From Marinobacterium aestuarii (GTDB lineage: Bacteria > Pseudomonadota > Gammaproteobacteria > Pseudomonadales > Balneatricaceae), in contig NZ_CP015839.1 in assembly GCF_001651805.1 (NCBI RefSeq), forward strand, positions 248,001 to 312,000: a DNA stretch of 64,000 bases. The letters run 5' to 3'. How positions within the stretch are numbered: the first letter of the stretch is position 1; each line of letters begins with the position of its first letter. The position numbers were made by a program, and so were the translations under genes. The notes below the pieces were generated by a model. That model ran no database searches and had not been told where the DNA came from. It saw only the letters and a list, made by a program, of their open reading frames with translations. Of this stretch, positions 1-8,984 are shown in pieces.

Positions 1-1
1 A

Positions 2-1003
2 GTCGACGGTAACCGTTCGCTCTACGACACTTTCATGACGCGCCTGAAGGAAACCTCGGCCACCTCGGATCTGGAAGCGGCCAATGCGCGCATTGTCGAC
101 CGCGCCGTGGTGCCGGATGCGCCCATCAAGCCGAAGAAGAGCCTGATTGTTGCCCTGGCGGGTCTGCTGGCGCTCTTTGCCGGTATCGGTATTACCCTGC
201 TGCTGGAGGCGCTGAACAACACCTTCAAGAGCACCGACGATGTCGAGGGCAAGCTCAACCTGCCGGTGCTGGGTATTCTGCCGGTAATCAGGGGCAAGGA
301 ACGCAAGACCATCGCGCGGCTGTTCAACCTGGATCAGGACAAGTCCTTTTCCGAGTCGATTCGCACCATCCGTACCGGCATAGTGCTGTCGGGGCTGGAT
401 AACCCGCACAAGGTCATGGTCGTCACCTCTTCAGTGCCGGGCGAAGGCAAGAGCTCGGTCTCCTCGAACCTGGCGTTCGCTCTGGGGCAGATGGAAAAGG
501 TACTGCTGATCGATGCCGACATGCGCCGCCCCAGTATCGCCAAGAACTTCGAGCTGCCAGTGGGTACGCCGGGCCTGGCCAACCTGGTGGCCGGTACGGC
601 CAAGCTGGAAGAGTGCATCAGCAGCCACGATGGCATCGATGTGATGGGTGCCGGCACAGTGCCGCCCAACCCGCTGGAACTGCTGTCTTCGCCGCGCTTT
701 GCCAAGGTGCTGGAGTACCTGAAAGACAAGTATGAACGCATCATTATCGACTCGGCGCCGACCCAGGCGGTGAGCGATGCGATGGTGCTGTCGACCCATG
801 CCGATGCCGTGATTTACGTTATCAAGTCTGAGGATACGTCCATTCCCCTGGCCCAGAAGGGTGTGGGTCAGTTGCTGCAGAACCGGGCACCGGTGAAGGG
901 CGTGATCCTGAACCAGGTAGACGTGAAGAAAGCGCAGAAATACGGCTACAACTACGGTGGTTATTACGACTACTACGGCTACAGCAAAGGCGAAAAAGCG
1001 TAG
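2..1003 (+). CDS. Wzc-type polysaccharide tyrosine autokinase, C-terminal part
   Basis: The reading frame is open from the left window edge, so the N-terminus (Wzz-type periplasmic part) lies outside; 333 residues are visible. A membrane segment at about residues 46-70 follows a basic Pro-Lys-Lys stretch. The cytoplasmic BY-kinase domain then shows Walker A (SSVPGEGKSS, about 143-152), Walker A' (DADMRRP, about 171) and Walker B (IIIDSAPT, about 247). The protein ends in a tyrosine-rich tail (about nine Tyr between 313 and 328), the usual autophosphorylation cluster. In this family, cycles of tail phosphorylation control polymer length and export of capsule or exopolysaccharide. The matching phosphatase and a VpsP-like protein follow on the same strand, so this is the end of an exopolysaccharide operon. 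Family assignment is firm; the polymer is unknown. Confidence 0.93.
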   Translation, partial: VDGNRSLYDTFMTRLKETSATSDLEAANARIVDRAVVPDAPIKPKKSLIVALAGLLALFAGIGITLLLEALNNTFKSTDDVEGKLNLPVLGILPVIRGKERKTIARLFNLDQDKSFSESIRTIRTGIVLSGLDNPHKVMVVTSSVPGEGKSSVSSNLAFALGQMEKVLLIDADMRRPSIAKNFELPVGTPGLANLVAGTAKLEECISSHDGIDVMGAGTVPPNPLELLSSPRFAKVLEYLKDKYERIIIDSAPTQAVSDAMVLSTHADAVIYVIKSEDTSIPLAQKGVGQLLQNRAPVKGVILNQVDVKKAQKYGYNYGGYYDYYGYSKGEKA

Positions 1004-1256
1004 AGATTAAAAGCAGGACCAAGGTAAAAGGTGCAAGGTTCAAGGTGCAAAGGCGTGATGGGTAATTCGTCATTTGTCATTTGTCATTCGTAATTCGTAA
1101 TTCGTGGTGCCCGGTTCGATTGGGTACCAATCACTATTCACGAATGACCAATCACTACCTGCTTTTGGTCATTATTAATTGGTAAATAGTGATTGGTGAT
1201 TGGTTGGCGAAACCAGCATGCTGATCACGATTCACGATGCGATAACCACAGGCTGA
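1004..1256. repeat. Heptad-repeat intergenic element 1
   Basis: The gap between the kinase and phosphatase genes has purine-rich heptads (GTGCAAG, GTTCAAG) followed by six contiguous heptads at 1062-1103: GTAATTC, GTCATTT twice, GTCATTC, GTAATTC twice. The opposite arm near 1120-1160 carries reverse-complement words (AATCACT, AATGACC). The linker near 1201-1222 ends in CTG followed by a decayed ATCACGA array (about two imperfect units). This is the most degenerate member of the family seen in this window. No protein or RNA gene is evident. Confidence 0.75.
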
Positions 1257-1988
1257 ATGGGCATGATTGATCTGCATAACCACCTGTTGCCCGGCATCGA
1301 TGATGGCGCGGCGGATATCGAAGCCTCGGTGGCGCTGGCTCGCCTCGCCGTGGCCGAGGGGATTACGCACCTGGTGTGTACGCCCCATATCCATCCCGGG
1401 CGCTACGAAAATACGCCTGCCACCATAGCCGCGGCCAAGCAGCGCTTCGTCTCGGCCCTGGCGGATGCGGCGATTGAGTTGCAGGTGGCGACCGCCGCCG
1501 AGGTGCGTTTTGGCATGGAGCTGATGCTGGGGATAGGTCAGAAGCAGATTCCGTTTCTCGGTGAGTGGGAGGGGCGCAAGGTGCTGCTGCTGGAGTTCCC
1601 CCACGGCGAGATTCCCTTCGGGGCCGAACGCCTGACCCAGTGGCTGCTCGATCGCGATATAGTGCCGATGATTGCGCACCCTGAGCGTAACAAGGGCTTT
1701 ATGCGCACGCCTTCCCGCCTCAAGGCTTTTCTGGATCAGGGTTGTCTGACGCAGCTGACGGCGGCATCCGTGGCCGGTCATTTCGGTGAGCGGGCGCAGG
1801 AAGTGGCGCTGGATATGTTGGCGCAGGACTGTGTCACCATTCTGGCCTCCGATGCCCACAACACCGAACATCGCCCGCCACTGCTGCACGCAGGCGTTGA
1901 AGCCGCAGCCCAGGTGATCGGTGAGGCCCGCGCCCGGGCGCTGGTGACCGAGATGCCGTGGAAAATCGCCCAGGTGCATTTTCAGTGA
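1257..1988 (+). CDS. CpsB/YwqE-type tyrosine-protein phosphatase (PHP fold)
   Basis: A 243-residue PHP-domain phosphatase expected to dephosphorylate the preceding tyrosine kinase. The N-terminus holds the metal-binding His-x-His (DLHNHLLPGIDDG, His7 and His9); further metal ligands are in CTPHIHPG (about 41-48), in the AEVRFGMEL region, in IAHPERNKG (about 140) and in SDAHN (about 200). Length fits the family (about 240-260). The first ATG is preceded by a weak ribosome site; an alternative ATG two codons in (1263) is possible. Manganese-dependent PHP phosphatases replace the low-molecular-weight Wzb phosphatase in many exopolysaccharide operons. The substrate is inferred from context. Confidence 0.9.
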   Translation: MGMIDLHNHLLPGIDDGAADIEASVALARLAVAEGITHLVCTPHIHPGRYENTPATIAAAKQRFVSALADAAIELQVATAAEVRFGMELMLGIGQKQIPFLGEWEGRKVLLLEFPHGEIPFGAERLTQWLLDRDIVPMIAHPERNKGFMRTPSRLKAFLDQGCLTQLTAASVAGHFGERAQEVALDMLAQDCVTILASDAHNTEHRPPLLHAGVEAAAQVIGEARARALVTEMPWKIAQVHFQ

Positions 1989-1998
1989 GTGATTGCCC

Positions 1999-2766
1999 AT
2001 GAGTACGGCGCAGATACAAGTATCCCCGGAACCACAAAAACGCCGCCGCCGCTCCTCGCCATCGCCATCGGCGGCGCCGACGGCGAGTCGCTTTGCCCGG
2101 CTGGGCTGGGGGCTGCTTTTGCTGCTTGCCCTGACCCTGGCAGTGCTGGGCGGGCGCCTGCTGCTTGCCGGCATGGCCAGCTACCAGGCCGAAAGCTTTA
2201 TCAAGGACTGGAACCGATCCGCCACAACGCCTGCGCCCCGTGCCTGGGCGGTGGCGCAGGCGGCGGCACAGCGGGCGGTAACCTTTTACCCCGGCACCGA
2301 TGGTGATCATTACGACCGTCTGGGGCGCATTTACGAATGGCAGCATGCCTTCGCACCCTTTGGCGATGCCGCAGCAGAGCCTTCCCGGCAAGCGGCGCGG
2401 GATGCCTATCGCATTGCCGTGACGGCCCGTCCGGACTGGCCCTACAGCTGGGTGCAGCTGGCCTATGTAAAACTGCGTTTGCAGGAATTTGATAGCGAGT
2501 TCGATAGGGCGTTTGCGCAGGGTTTCGAACTTGGCCCCTGGCGTATCGACGCCAACCGCTGGCTGGCGGAAATCGGCCTGCTGGCCTGGCCGCAGCTCAG
2601 CATGGCCCAGCGCGACCAGACGCTTGAATCCATCCGCCGCACAGTGGCCTACAGCAACGCCGAAGCCCGGCGCCTGCTAACCCTGGTGGAAAGCACCGGC
2701 CAGCAGCAACTGCTGTGCGATGCCCTGCCATTCCCGCTCAAGACCCGCCGCAAGATCTGCCTGTAA
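1999..2766 (+). CDS. VpsP-like polysaccharide biosynthesis protein
   Basis: A 255-residue protein with a short basic cytoplasmic N-terminus (KRRRR), one membrane segment at about residues 35-57, and an extracytoplasmic helical domain with tetratricopeptide-like spacing of Ala, Tyr and Trp (for example RPDWPYSWVQLAY). It ends in a conserved-looking basic Cys-Leu tail. The layout resembles VpsP-family proteins found in Vibrio-type exopolysaccharide loci; the family name is from memory of the overall sequence character and context. The ATG at 1999 is chosen over an in-frame TTG six bases upstream. It lies 10 bp after the phosphatase gene and is probably co-transcribed. Biochemical role unknown. 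Confidence 0.65.
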   Translation: MSTAQIQVSPEPQKRRRRSSPSPSAAPTASRFARLGWGLLLLLALTLAVLGGRLLLAGMASYQAESFIKDWNRSATTPAPRAWAVAQAAAQRAVTFYPGTDGDHYDRLGRIYEWQHAFAPFGDAAAEPSRQAARDAYRIAVTARPDWPYSWVQLAYVKLRLQEFDSEFDRAFAQGFELGPWRIDANRWLAEIGLLAWPQLSMAQRDQTLESIRRTVAYSNAEARRLLTLVESTGQQQLLCDALPFPLKTRRKICL

Positions 2767-2859
2767 AGGTTCGTGATTGAGTAGTAATTCGTGATTAGTA
2801 ATTAGTGGTTCGAGAAGCCCGCCCGACCTCTCTACCAATTACCAATTACCAATAACGAT
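2767..2859. repeat. Short heptad-repeat element 2
   Basis: The 93-bp gap between two convergent genes has left-arm heptads (GTAATTC, GTGATTA, GTAATTA) and right-arm AATTACC units repeated with a 7-bp step (about 2837-2851). It is a short hairpin version of the repeat family found in most gaps of the first 42 kb. It has no ATCACGA array. Confidence 0.7.
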
Positions 2860-4776
2860 TTACAAACCGCCTTTCACCTCCAGCGGAATATCGAGGCTGA
2901 AGCTGGTGCCTGTCGCGTCTGACTCGACGCTCATCGATCCCTCAAGTAGCTGATAAACCCACTGATGCACCAGGTGCAGGCCAAGGCCGGTATGGCCTTC
3001 GCTGCGCCTGGAGGTCACGAAGGGGTCGAACAGGGCGTCGCGTACCTGTGGGTCTATGCCCTGGCCGTTATCGCTGACACTCAGGAGCAGCCGCTCGCCG
3101 CTAAGCGTGGCCGTCACGTGAATTTCGCCTGAGTGTCCGGGTTTAAATCCATGGCTGAGGGCGTTGTCGATCAGGTTTTGCAGCACCTGGGACAGGATGC
3201 CGGGGTAGCCGGTGAGTTGCAGCGGTTCGTGGATATCCATGACCAGGCCGATCGGAGACTTTTTCAGGCGGTGGCTGAGGGAATTTCTCAGGTCGCGTAT
3301 CAGCTCCGCCAGGTCAAAGCGGCTGATCTCGTTGTGGCTGCGATCAACCGCCATGCGCTTGAAGCTGCGAATCAGGTCGGCGGCGCGGCGCAGGTTCTGC
3401 TCCGCCAGTTGCAGCCCGCTTTCGGTGTGGCTAAGAAAGCTGTCCAGCGCCGTGCGGGTCATGCCCTCGCGCACACTGGTCTGCAGTTTTTGCAGCTGTG
3501 TCTGCAGGGTGGAAATGGCCATCAGGGCGCCGCCGGTGGGCGTATTCAGCTCATGGGCAACGCCTGCGACCATCATCCCCAGGGATGACAGTCGGCGTGA
3601 CTCCACCAGTTCGTCCTGCAGCTCATGCAACTGAATATGGGACTGCTCAAGATTGCTGTAGGCGCGCACCAGTTGTTGCTGTTCCTGTTCCAGGGCTACG
3701 CTGAGCCGGGCTCGCTCCCGGTGGGTCCGGTACAGGTGATAGAGTGCAGCCAGCCCGAGGGCCAGCAGTACAAGGCCCGCCAGGATGACGGCCGTGAGCA
3801 GGTGGGTGCGGATCTTGGCGATGGCCCCCGGGGCGCTGGCAACCAGCACAAAGGCATGTGCGGGCGTGCTCTTGTCGGTGGCATCAAGATCATAGTGCAG
3901 GCGCGCAGAACTCCAGAGCCTGCCACCCTGCAGCAGGTTGTCGCCGGTTTGAGGGCGGGTCAGTGATTGCCACAGGGCTGGCGAGAGCAGGCCAAGGTTC
4001 TGGTCGCGGCGATTCAGCTGCAAGCCCCATTCCCGCTCCCGCTCAGGGTGGAGCAGCCAATAGCCCTGTTCATCCACCAGCTCGAGCGTCATGCGGGAGT
4101 CGGACAGGGAGCGCAGCTGCTCGAAAAACGCCGTCAGATTGATGTTGATGACCAGCACGCCGGGGTGCTGGTCGTCATGTGCGCCTGTAAGTATGCTGGC
4201 CCGCAGGCTGGGTTCCAGCGGCCGTACTATGAGGTTGTGTTCCAGGTTGAGGTCTAGCCTCGACAGGTAAACCTGCCCGGGCGCGGTGCGCAGCGCTTCC
4301 TGGAAGTAGTAGCGTTGCGCCTTGTTCTGCAGCTCCGCCTCGCCTACGCGGTAAGGGCGCCCCTGGCTCAGGTTGATGCGTACCTTCTCCTCACCGCTGG
4401 GATCGAGCCAGCGCACCTGGGAAATGGCCGGCACAGCGCGGGCGAAACGCACAAAGCTGGCGGCGAGGGCGTCCAGGTCTGCTGGCTGCCCGGCGTCCAG
4501 TGCCTGCTGCACCGATGGGCTGTTTTGCAGCACGCGGGTCAGGTTGCGGATATGCCCGAGTTCCCGGCTGAACGCCGAGATCACCCGCTCGACACGCAGG
4601 TTCTGGCGGTTTTCAAATGTATTCATCTGCAGTCCGAAGAGCCCTATATAGGCAAAGAAGCCCCCTGCGGCGAGCAGGGTCAGCAGCAGCAGTAACATCG
4701 CCGTCAGGGTGGCGATGAAGCGCTGGTCGTTGCTGAAGGCTTTCTGCCGCACCGATGGCTCGCGTCTGGCGGTCAT
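2860..4776 (-). CDS. Membrane sensor histidine kinase with periplasmic sensor domain
   Basis: A 638-residue kinase. One membrane helix (about 20-40), a long periplasmic region (about 45-310) of Cache-like character, a second membrane helix (about 325-345) and a coiled-coil linker precede the HisKA box with phospho-acceptor His408 (GVAHELNTPTGG). The ATPase domain has the N box (NLIDNALSHG), G1 (DNGQGID), an F box (FDPFVTSRR) and G2 (GLGLHLV). The start is taken at 4776, where its ATG overlaps the TGA of the upstream gene as ATGA; an ATG seven codons earlier is possible. It probably phosphorylates the receiver domain of the upstream gene. Signal unknown. Confidence 0.88.
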   Translation of the reverse strand: MTARREPSVRQKAFSNDQRFIATLTAMLLLLLTLLAAGGFFAYIGLFGLQMNTFENRQNLRVERVISAFSRELGHIRNLTRVLQNSPSVQQALDAGQPADLDALAASFVRFARAVPAISQVRWLDPSGEEKVRINLSQGRPYRVGEAELQNKAQRYYFQEALRTAPGQVYLSRLDLNLEHNLIVRPLEPSLRASILTGAHDDQHPGVLVININLTAFFEQLRSLSDSRMTLELVDEQGYWLLHPEREREWGLQLNRRDQNLGLLSPALWQSLTRPQTGDNLLQGGRLWSSARLHYDLDATDKSTPAHAFVLVASAPGAIAKIRTHLLTAVILAGLVLLALGLAALYHLYRTHRERARLSVALEQEQQQLVRAYSNLEQSHIQLHELQDELVESRRLSSLGMMVAGVAHELNTPTGGALMAISTLQTQLQKLQTSVREGMTRTALDSFLSHTESGLQLAEQNLRRAADLIRSFKRMAVDRSHNEISRFDLAELIRDLRNSLSHRLKKSPIGLVMDIHEPLQLTGYPGILSQVLQNLIDNALSHGFKPGHSGEIHVTATLSGERLLLSVSDNGQGIDPQVRDALFDPFVTSRRSEGHTGLGLHLVHQWVYQLLEGSMSVESDATGTSFSLDIPLEVKGGL

Positions 4777-6989
4777 GAGGCCTGTGCTCTGGCCCATTCA
4801 ATGGCTTTGGGCAGTGACATCGGGCGTGCAAACAGGTATCCCTGCCCCTGCAGGCAGCCCCGGTTCTGCAAGGTCAGACGCTGGGGTTCGGTTTCAATGC
4901 CCTCGGCAATGATGGTGAAGCCGAAGCACTCGCCGAGGCGCAAAATCATCTCCACCACCTGTTCGTCGGCGCGGGAATGGCCAAGCCGGTCGATAAAGGA
5001 CTTGTCGATTTTAAGGGTAGTGGCGGCCAGATCCGTGATATGGCTCAGGGAGGAGTAGCCGATGCCAAAGTCATCAATACTGACCCCCATTCCCAGTGAT
5101 ATCAGCTTGCGCAGGTGGGGTGAGACGCGGCTGTAATCCTTGACGGCCTGGGTTTCGGTAATTTCGAGCTCGAGCTGGTTGGGGCTGATATTGGCCTCCT
5201 GAATCAGGCTCAGCATGCGGTTGAAGAATCTGGGTTCTATCAGGTCCGGGGAGGAGACGTTGAAGGCGATGGGCACTTCGATGCCGGCGGCCTTGAGCGA
5301 ATGCAGGGCGCTGCAGGTCTGCTGCAGGATAAGCTGATCCAGCCTGCCTATCAGGCCTGAGGTTTCTGCCAGTGAAATAAACTGGTAGGGGGGGATTTGT
5401 TGGCCGTTGGGGTGTTTCCAGCGGGCCAGGGCTTCAAATCCAATCAGTTTGCCGTCGGACAGACGCACCTTGGGCTGCAGCTCCAGATACAGCTGTTCCA
5501 GGGACAGCGCGCTGCGCAGCTCGCTCAGCAGGGCGTAACGGCTGGCGATATCCTGTTCAAAGCCGGGGTTGTAGGCCAGGTAGGCCAGTTTTTGTTTGTG
5601 GGCTGTCTCGACAGTGCTTTCGGCCAGACGCAGAATCTGGTCCGGCTTGCGGTTGGCCTGCAGGCGCAGTGACACCACTGTGACGGTCGCTGCGATGCGA
5701 TGTTCAGCGTCGGCGATGATGAGTGGCTGGCTCAGGAACTGGGTGAAAAACGCCTGATCGAGGCTCTGGCTAGTGCAGGCCAGCAGTGCAAAGCTGTTGC
5801 GGTCAATGCGGGCGATGGCGATATCTCTGGATAGGGCCGCGACCAGCTGGCGATGCAGGCAGTACAGCAGGTCATTGCAGAAAGGTTCGCCAAAGGCGAT
5901 GCCGATGTCGGTGAAGTCATCGATCTCCAGCACGACCAGTTCGGCCTGCTCGCGCTGGGCCTGCGACATCTTGCCAAGCTCGCGCAGCAGCCAGTTGCGG
6001 TTGGGAATGCCGAGCAAGGGATCGCTGTAGGCCAGCTCGGTCAGTCGATTGTAGAGCGCGACATTGGTAAAGCCGGTACTGATGTTTTCGCTGAATACCT
6101 GCAGCAGGTTCACTTCGGTGTCGAGCAGTGGGCGCTGTGTTTTGATCAGCACCAGATATTCCTGGTTTTCGACCGCCGAACTGCTGAAATAGAACAGCGA
6201 ATAGCCATTGATGAAGCAATGTTCGCGGCGGCGGGCGGCTTCGTGAAAGGCCTGTCTCAGCTCGCCGGAGTCTATGGACTTGACGGTGTGGCCCACGAGG
6301 TTCCTGAAATCATCGGTTGCCGCCAGAATGGCGGCGTTATCGGCCGCGCTTTCGGCCTGCAGCAGGGAACAGAGGATGCCGCCCTTCTCGACGCCAAGTA
6401 TATGGCCAATCTCGGTCAGCACGGCGTGGGTAAAGCTGCTGAGGTCCCGTTTCGAGCTGATGGATTCGCTGGCATCTATCACCATCTGCAAGCCCTGGCG
6501 GGCCTGGGTCAGCTGGGTCAGGTGATCCCAGGTGCGGATATTGCTGGTAAGGATGGTCAGCAGGTGGTCGTTGGTCAGTTCGGACTTGCACCAGTAATCG
6601 TCGATATCGTAGCGCTGCATGACATCGTCGCGCGGGGCCATGCCGGGCTGGCCGGTCAGCAGAATGATGCGTACTTCAGCGTTGCCGATAACATCCCTGA
6701 TGGTGCCGATCAGTCGCAGACCGGCTTCGTCGTCCTCCATCACGACATCCAGCAGAATGACGCTGATATCGGGGTTCTGGGCGATGATCTGGGTGGCCTC
6801 GAAGGCCGAGCCTGCTGACAGCAGCTGCGCCTTGCGGCCCAGCACCTCCAGGGATTCCAGCGCGAAAAGCAGTGATGCCTGATAGCCGGCATCGTCTTCG
6901 ACGCTGAGGATTTTCCACTGTTGTTGCGCAGGTGCAGCACTGGCTTCGACTTCAGGTTTGAAGGCGAACAAAGGTCCATCGAGCGACAT
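4773..6989 (-). CDS. Response regulator with degenerate GGDEF and EAL phosphodiesterase domains
   Basis: A 738-residue cytoplasmic protein: receiver domain (about 27-150, phospho-acceptor Asp81 in ILLDVVMED), a DUF3369-like GAF region (about 160-310), a GGDEF domain and an EAL domain (about 490-730). The GGDEF signature is lost (RIDRNSFALL in place of GGDEF), so cyclase activity is unlikely. The EAL site looks intact: Glu519 in FEALARWKHP, DDFGIGYSSLS and AEGIETEP, implying c-di-GMP hydrolysis. AAGGGAGT lies about 7 bp before the ATG. It is co-transcribed with the sensor kinase through a 4-bp overlap, forming a c-di-GMP two-component system. A surface or biofilm target is suggested by the neighbouring exopolysaccharide genes but is inference. 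Confidence 0.9.
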   Translation of the reverse strand: MSLDGPLFAFKPEVEASAAPAQQQWKILSVEDDAGYQASLLFALESLEVLGRKAQLLSAGSAFEATQIIAQNPDISVILLDVVMEDDEAGLRLIGTIRDVIGNAEVRIILLTGQPGMAPRDDVMQRYDIDDYWCKSELTNDHLLTILTSNIRTWDHLTQLTQARQGLQMVIDASESISSKRDLSSFTHAVLTEIGHILGVEKGGILCSLLQAESAADNAAILAATDDFRNLVGHTVKSIDSGELRQAFHEAARRREHCFINGYSLFYFSSSAVENQEYLVLIKTQRPLLDTEVNLLQVFSENISTGFTNVALYNRLTELAYSDPLLGIPNRNWLLRELGKMSQAQREQAELVVLEIDDFTDIGIAFGEPFCNDLLYCLHRQLVAALSRDIAIARIDRNSFALLACTSQSLDQAFFTQFLSQPLIIADAEHRIAATVTVVSLRLQANRKPDQILRLAESTVETAHKQKLAYLAYNPGFEQDIASRYALLSELRSALSLEQLYLELQPKVRLSDGKLIGFEALARWKHPNGQQIPPYQFISLAETSGLIGRLDQLILQQTCSALHSLKAAGIEVPIAFNVSSPDLIEPRFFNRMLSLIQEANISPNQLELEITETQAVKDYSRVSPHLRKLISLGMGVSIDDFGIGYSSLSHITDLAATTLKIDKSFIDRLGHSRADEQVVEMILRLGECFGFTIIAEGIETEPQRLTLQNRGCLQGQGYLFARPMSLPKAIEWARAQAS

Positions 6990-7166
6990 ATCCGTACTCC
7001 CTTACAGATGATTCCCCGGGCTCTGTAGCGCGTAGCAGGCCTGAACCCAAGTATCCATCAAATGAGTGTAGTTGTCGTGCCAGAAAATGGCCTGATTGAT
7101 GCTGCTGTTGCACGCTGTCATAGGGTCTGGGTGTCATTGTTTGGTAACGATGGCGGGGTAAATTAA

Positions 7167-7202
7167 ATATATGAAAAATCATATATGTGAATTATCATAT
7201 AT
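7167..7202. promoter_or_regulatory. Candidate ArsR operator (two overlapping palindromes)
   Basis: Upstream of arsR lie a perfect inverted repeat ATATATGA-4 nt-TCATATAT (7167-7186) and a second, ATATATG-8 nt-CATATAT (7181-7202), sharing their middle half-site. Palindromic AT-rich sites of this form are typical ArsR/SmtB operators. The stretch is strikingly AT-rich in a GC-rich background and lies 50-85 bp before the arsR ATG. The rest of the 262-bp gap to the divergent gene shows nothing else clear. Confidence 0.65.
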
Positions 7203-7251
7203 CTAATTTCAGGTACGGGCTGTAACGCCACAGCGGCATGGGAGCAATAAG

Positions 7252-7596
7252 ATGAGCGCTAAGCTGACGCCGACCCAGGTATTCAAGTGCCTGGCCGACG
7301 AAACCCGCGCCCGCATGCTGCTGCTGATTCAGCGCGAGCAGGAGCTCTGTGTGTGCGAGCTGATCTGTGCGCTGGATGAAAGCCAGCCCAAGATATCACG
7401 CCACCTGGCTCAGCTGCGCAAGTGTGGCCTGTTGCAGGACAGGCGCCAGGGGCAGTGGATCTACTACCGCCTGCATCCGGAGCTGGCCGCCTGGGTGCGG
7501 GAGGTTCTGGCCACGACCCTTGCGGCTAACAGTCTGTGGCTTGAATCCAGCCAGCAGCGTTTGGATAGCATGGGAGGGCGGCCGGTGTGTGGGTGA
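7252..7596 (+). CDS. arsR: ArsR-family arsenic-responsive repressor
   Basis: A 114-residue winged-helix repressor of normal family length. The helix-turn-helix spans about residues 33-75 (SQPKISRHLAQLRKCGLL), followed by a beta-wing (RRQGQWIYYRL). Cys33 and Cys35 in ELCVCEL match the alpha-3 metalloid site of R773-type ArsR; Cys39 could be a third ligand. It probably represses its own operon through the palindromes upstream and is released by arsenite. Downstream lie the GAPDH and ArsJ genes, the known partners of organoarsenical efflux, although a 373-bp repeat block separates arsR from them. Confidence 0.92.
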   Translation: MSAKLTPTQVFKCLADETRARMLLLIQREQELCVCELICALDESQPKISRHLAQLRKCGLLQDRRQGQWIYYRLHPELAAWVREVLATTLAANSLWLESSQQRLDSMGGRPVCG

Positions 7597-7969
7597 AGCT
7601 GGGTGAAAGGGCGTAATTGGTCATTCGTAAGTCGTCATTGGTAAATAGTAAATAGTGATTGGTAATTGGTAATTGGTAATTGGTGGATTGGCCCTGCACG
7701 CTGATCACGAATCACGAATCACGAATCACGAATCACGAATCACGAATCACGAATCACGAATCACGGGTCGTAATTGGTCATTAGTAATTAGTCATTGGTA
7801 CAAGGCAGCAGATAGCCAGCGAATCACGATTTACGATTTACCAATGGCGAATCACAACCAACACATGTCCCGAAATTCGAAAACTCTCCTGAAAACCGCT
7901 CCTGCGTTTTCAGGATTTCCGCCATCCATGGCGGTCATTCCAGGCGACGCGGCCTGAGGGAAAAACGTT
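7597..7969. repeat. Heptad-repeat element 3 with 8 perfect ATCACGA copies
   Basis: Ten contiguous GTNANNN heptads run from 7613 to 7682 (GTAATTG, GTCATTC, GTAAGTC, GTCATTG, GTAAATA twice, GTGATTG, GTAATTG three times). A linker ending in GCACGCTG leads to eight perfect ATCACGA units at 7704-7759 plus one with a last-base change (to 7766). Further heptad words of both orientations fill the rest to about 7870; nothing is recognised between there and the GAPDH ribosome site. The element sits inside the predicted ars operon and could attenuate or process the transcript (inference). Confidence 0.85.
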
Positions 7970-8983
7970 ATGACGATCAAGATTGGTATTAACGGCTTTG
8001 GCCGCATGGGGCGGCTGGCGCTGCGAGCGGCCTGGGGCTGGCCGGAAGTGGAGTTCGTGCAGATTAATGATCCTGCGGGTGATGCTGCAACCCTGGCGCA
8101 CTTACTGACCTTCGATTCGATTCATGGCCGCTGGCAGCATGAAGCCGGCAGCGAGGCTGATGCCATTCTGGTAGACGGGCAGCGTATTCGCACCAGTGGT
8201 AACAAGGTGATCGGTGAGACTGACTGGTCGGGCTGCGATCTGGTGATAGAGGCGTCCGGCAAGATGAAAACCCGTGCGCTGCTGCAGGCTTATCTGGATC
8301 AGGGCGTGAAGCGGGTGCTGGTGACGGCGCCGGTGAAAGAGCCCGGGGTGCTGAATATGGTGATGGGCGTGAACCATGGCCTCTACGATCCGGCGCAGCA
8401 CCGCATAGTCACGGCAGCCTCCTGCACTACTAACTGTCTGGCACCGGTGGTCAAGGTGATCCAGCAGGGGTTGGGCATTCGCCATGGCTCCATCACCACT
8501 ATCCATGATCTGACTAACACCCAGACCATACTCGATGCGCCGCACAAGGATCTGCGTCGCGCCCGCGCCTGCGGTACCAGTCTGATCCCGACCACCACGG
8601 GTTCTGCCACGGCCATTACCGAGATCTTTCCCGAGCTCAAGGGGCGCCTGAACGGCCACGCCATTCGGGTGCCGCTGGCCAATGCCTCCATCACCGACTG
8701 CGTGTTCGAGGTCGAGCGTACCACCACGGTGGAGGAAGTGAACGCCTTGCTGAAGCAGGCGGCCGAAAACGAACTCAAGGGCATTCTCGGTTACGAGGAG
8801 CGCCCGCTGGTATCGGTGGATTACAAGACAGATCCGCGCTCCAGTATTATTGATGCCCTCTCGACTCTGGTGATCAACGGCACCCAGGTGAAACTCTATG
8901 CCTGGTACGACAACGAGTGGGGTTACGCCAACCGGGTGGCGGAGCTGGCGCGCATGCTGGGCCTGCGGGATCAGAGCGCCTGA
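7970..8983 (+). CDS. ArsJ-associated glyceraldehyde-3-phosphate dehydrogenase
   Basis: A 337-residue type I GAPDH: NAD-binding start [13 protein letters not shown], catalytic Cys in the [10 protein letters not shown] motif (about 155) and the phosphate-binding TTTGSATAI region. GAGG lies before the ATG. The gene lies 1 bp before arsJ and downstream of arsR. In the described ars pathway this GAPDH uses arsenate in place of phosphate to form 1-arseno-3-phosphoglycerate, which ArsJ exports. Central glycolytic GAPDH is the alternative, but the neighbours make the arsenic role much more likely. Confidence 0.93.
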   Translation: MTIKIGINGFGRMGRLALRAAWGWPEVEFVQINDPAGDAATLAHLLTFDSIHGRWQHEAGSEADAILVDGQRIRTSGNKVIGETDWSGCDLVIEASGKMKTRALLQAYLDQGVKRVLVTAPVKEPGVLNMVMGVNHGLYDPAQHRIVTAASCTTNCLAPVVKVIQQGLGIRHGSITTIHDLTNTQTILDAPHKDLRRARACGTSLIPTTTGSATAITEIFPELKGRLNGHAIRVPLANASITDCVFEVERTTTVEEVNALLKQAAENELKGILGYEERPLVSVDYKTDPRSSIIDALSTLVINGTQVKLYAWYDNEWGYANRVAELARMLGLRDQSA

Positions 8984-8984
8984 C

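Noticed and set aside
8898-8984. Upstream extension of arsJ
   Set aside because: It would overlap the GAPDH C-terminus; the first ATG after the GAPDH stop gives the family N-terminus.
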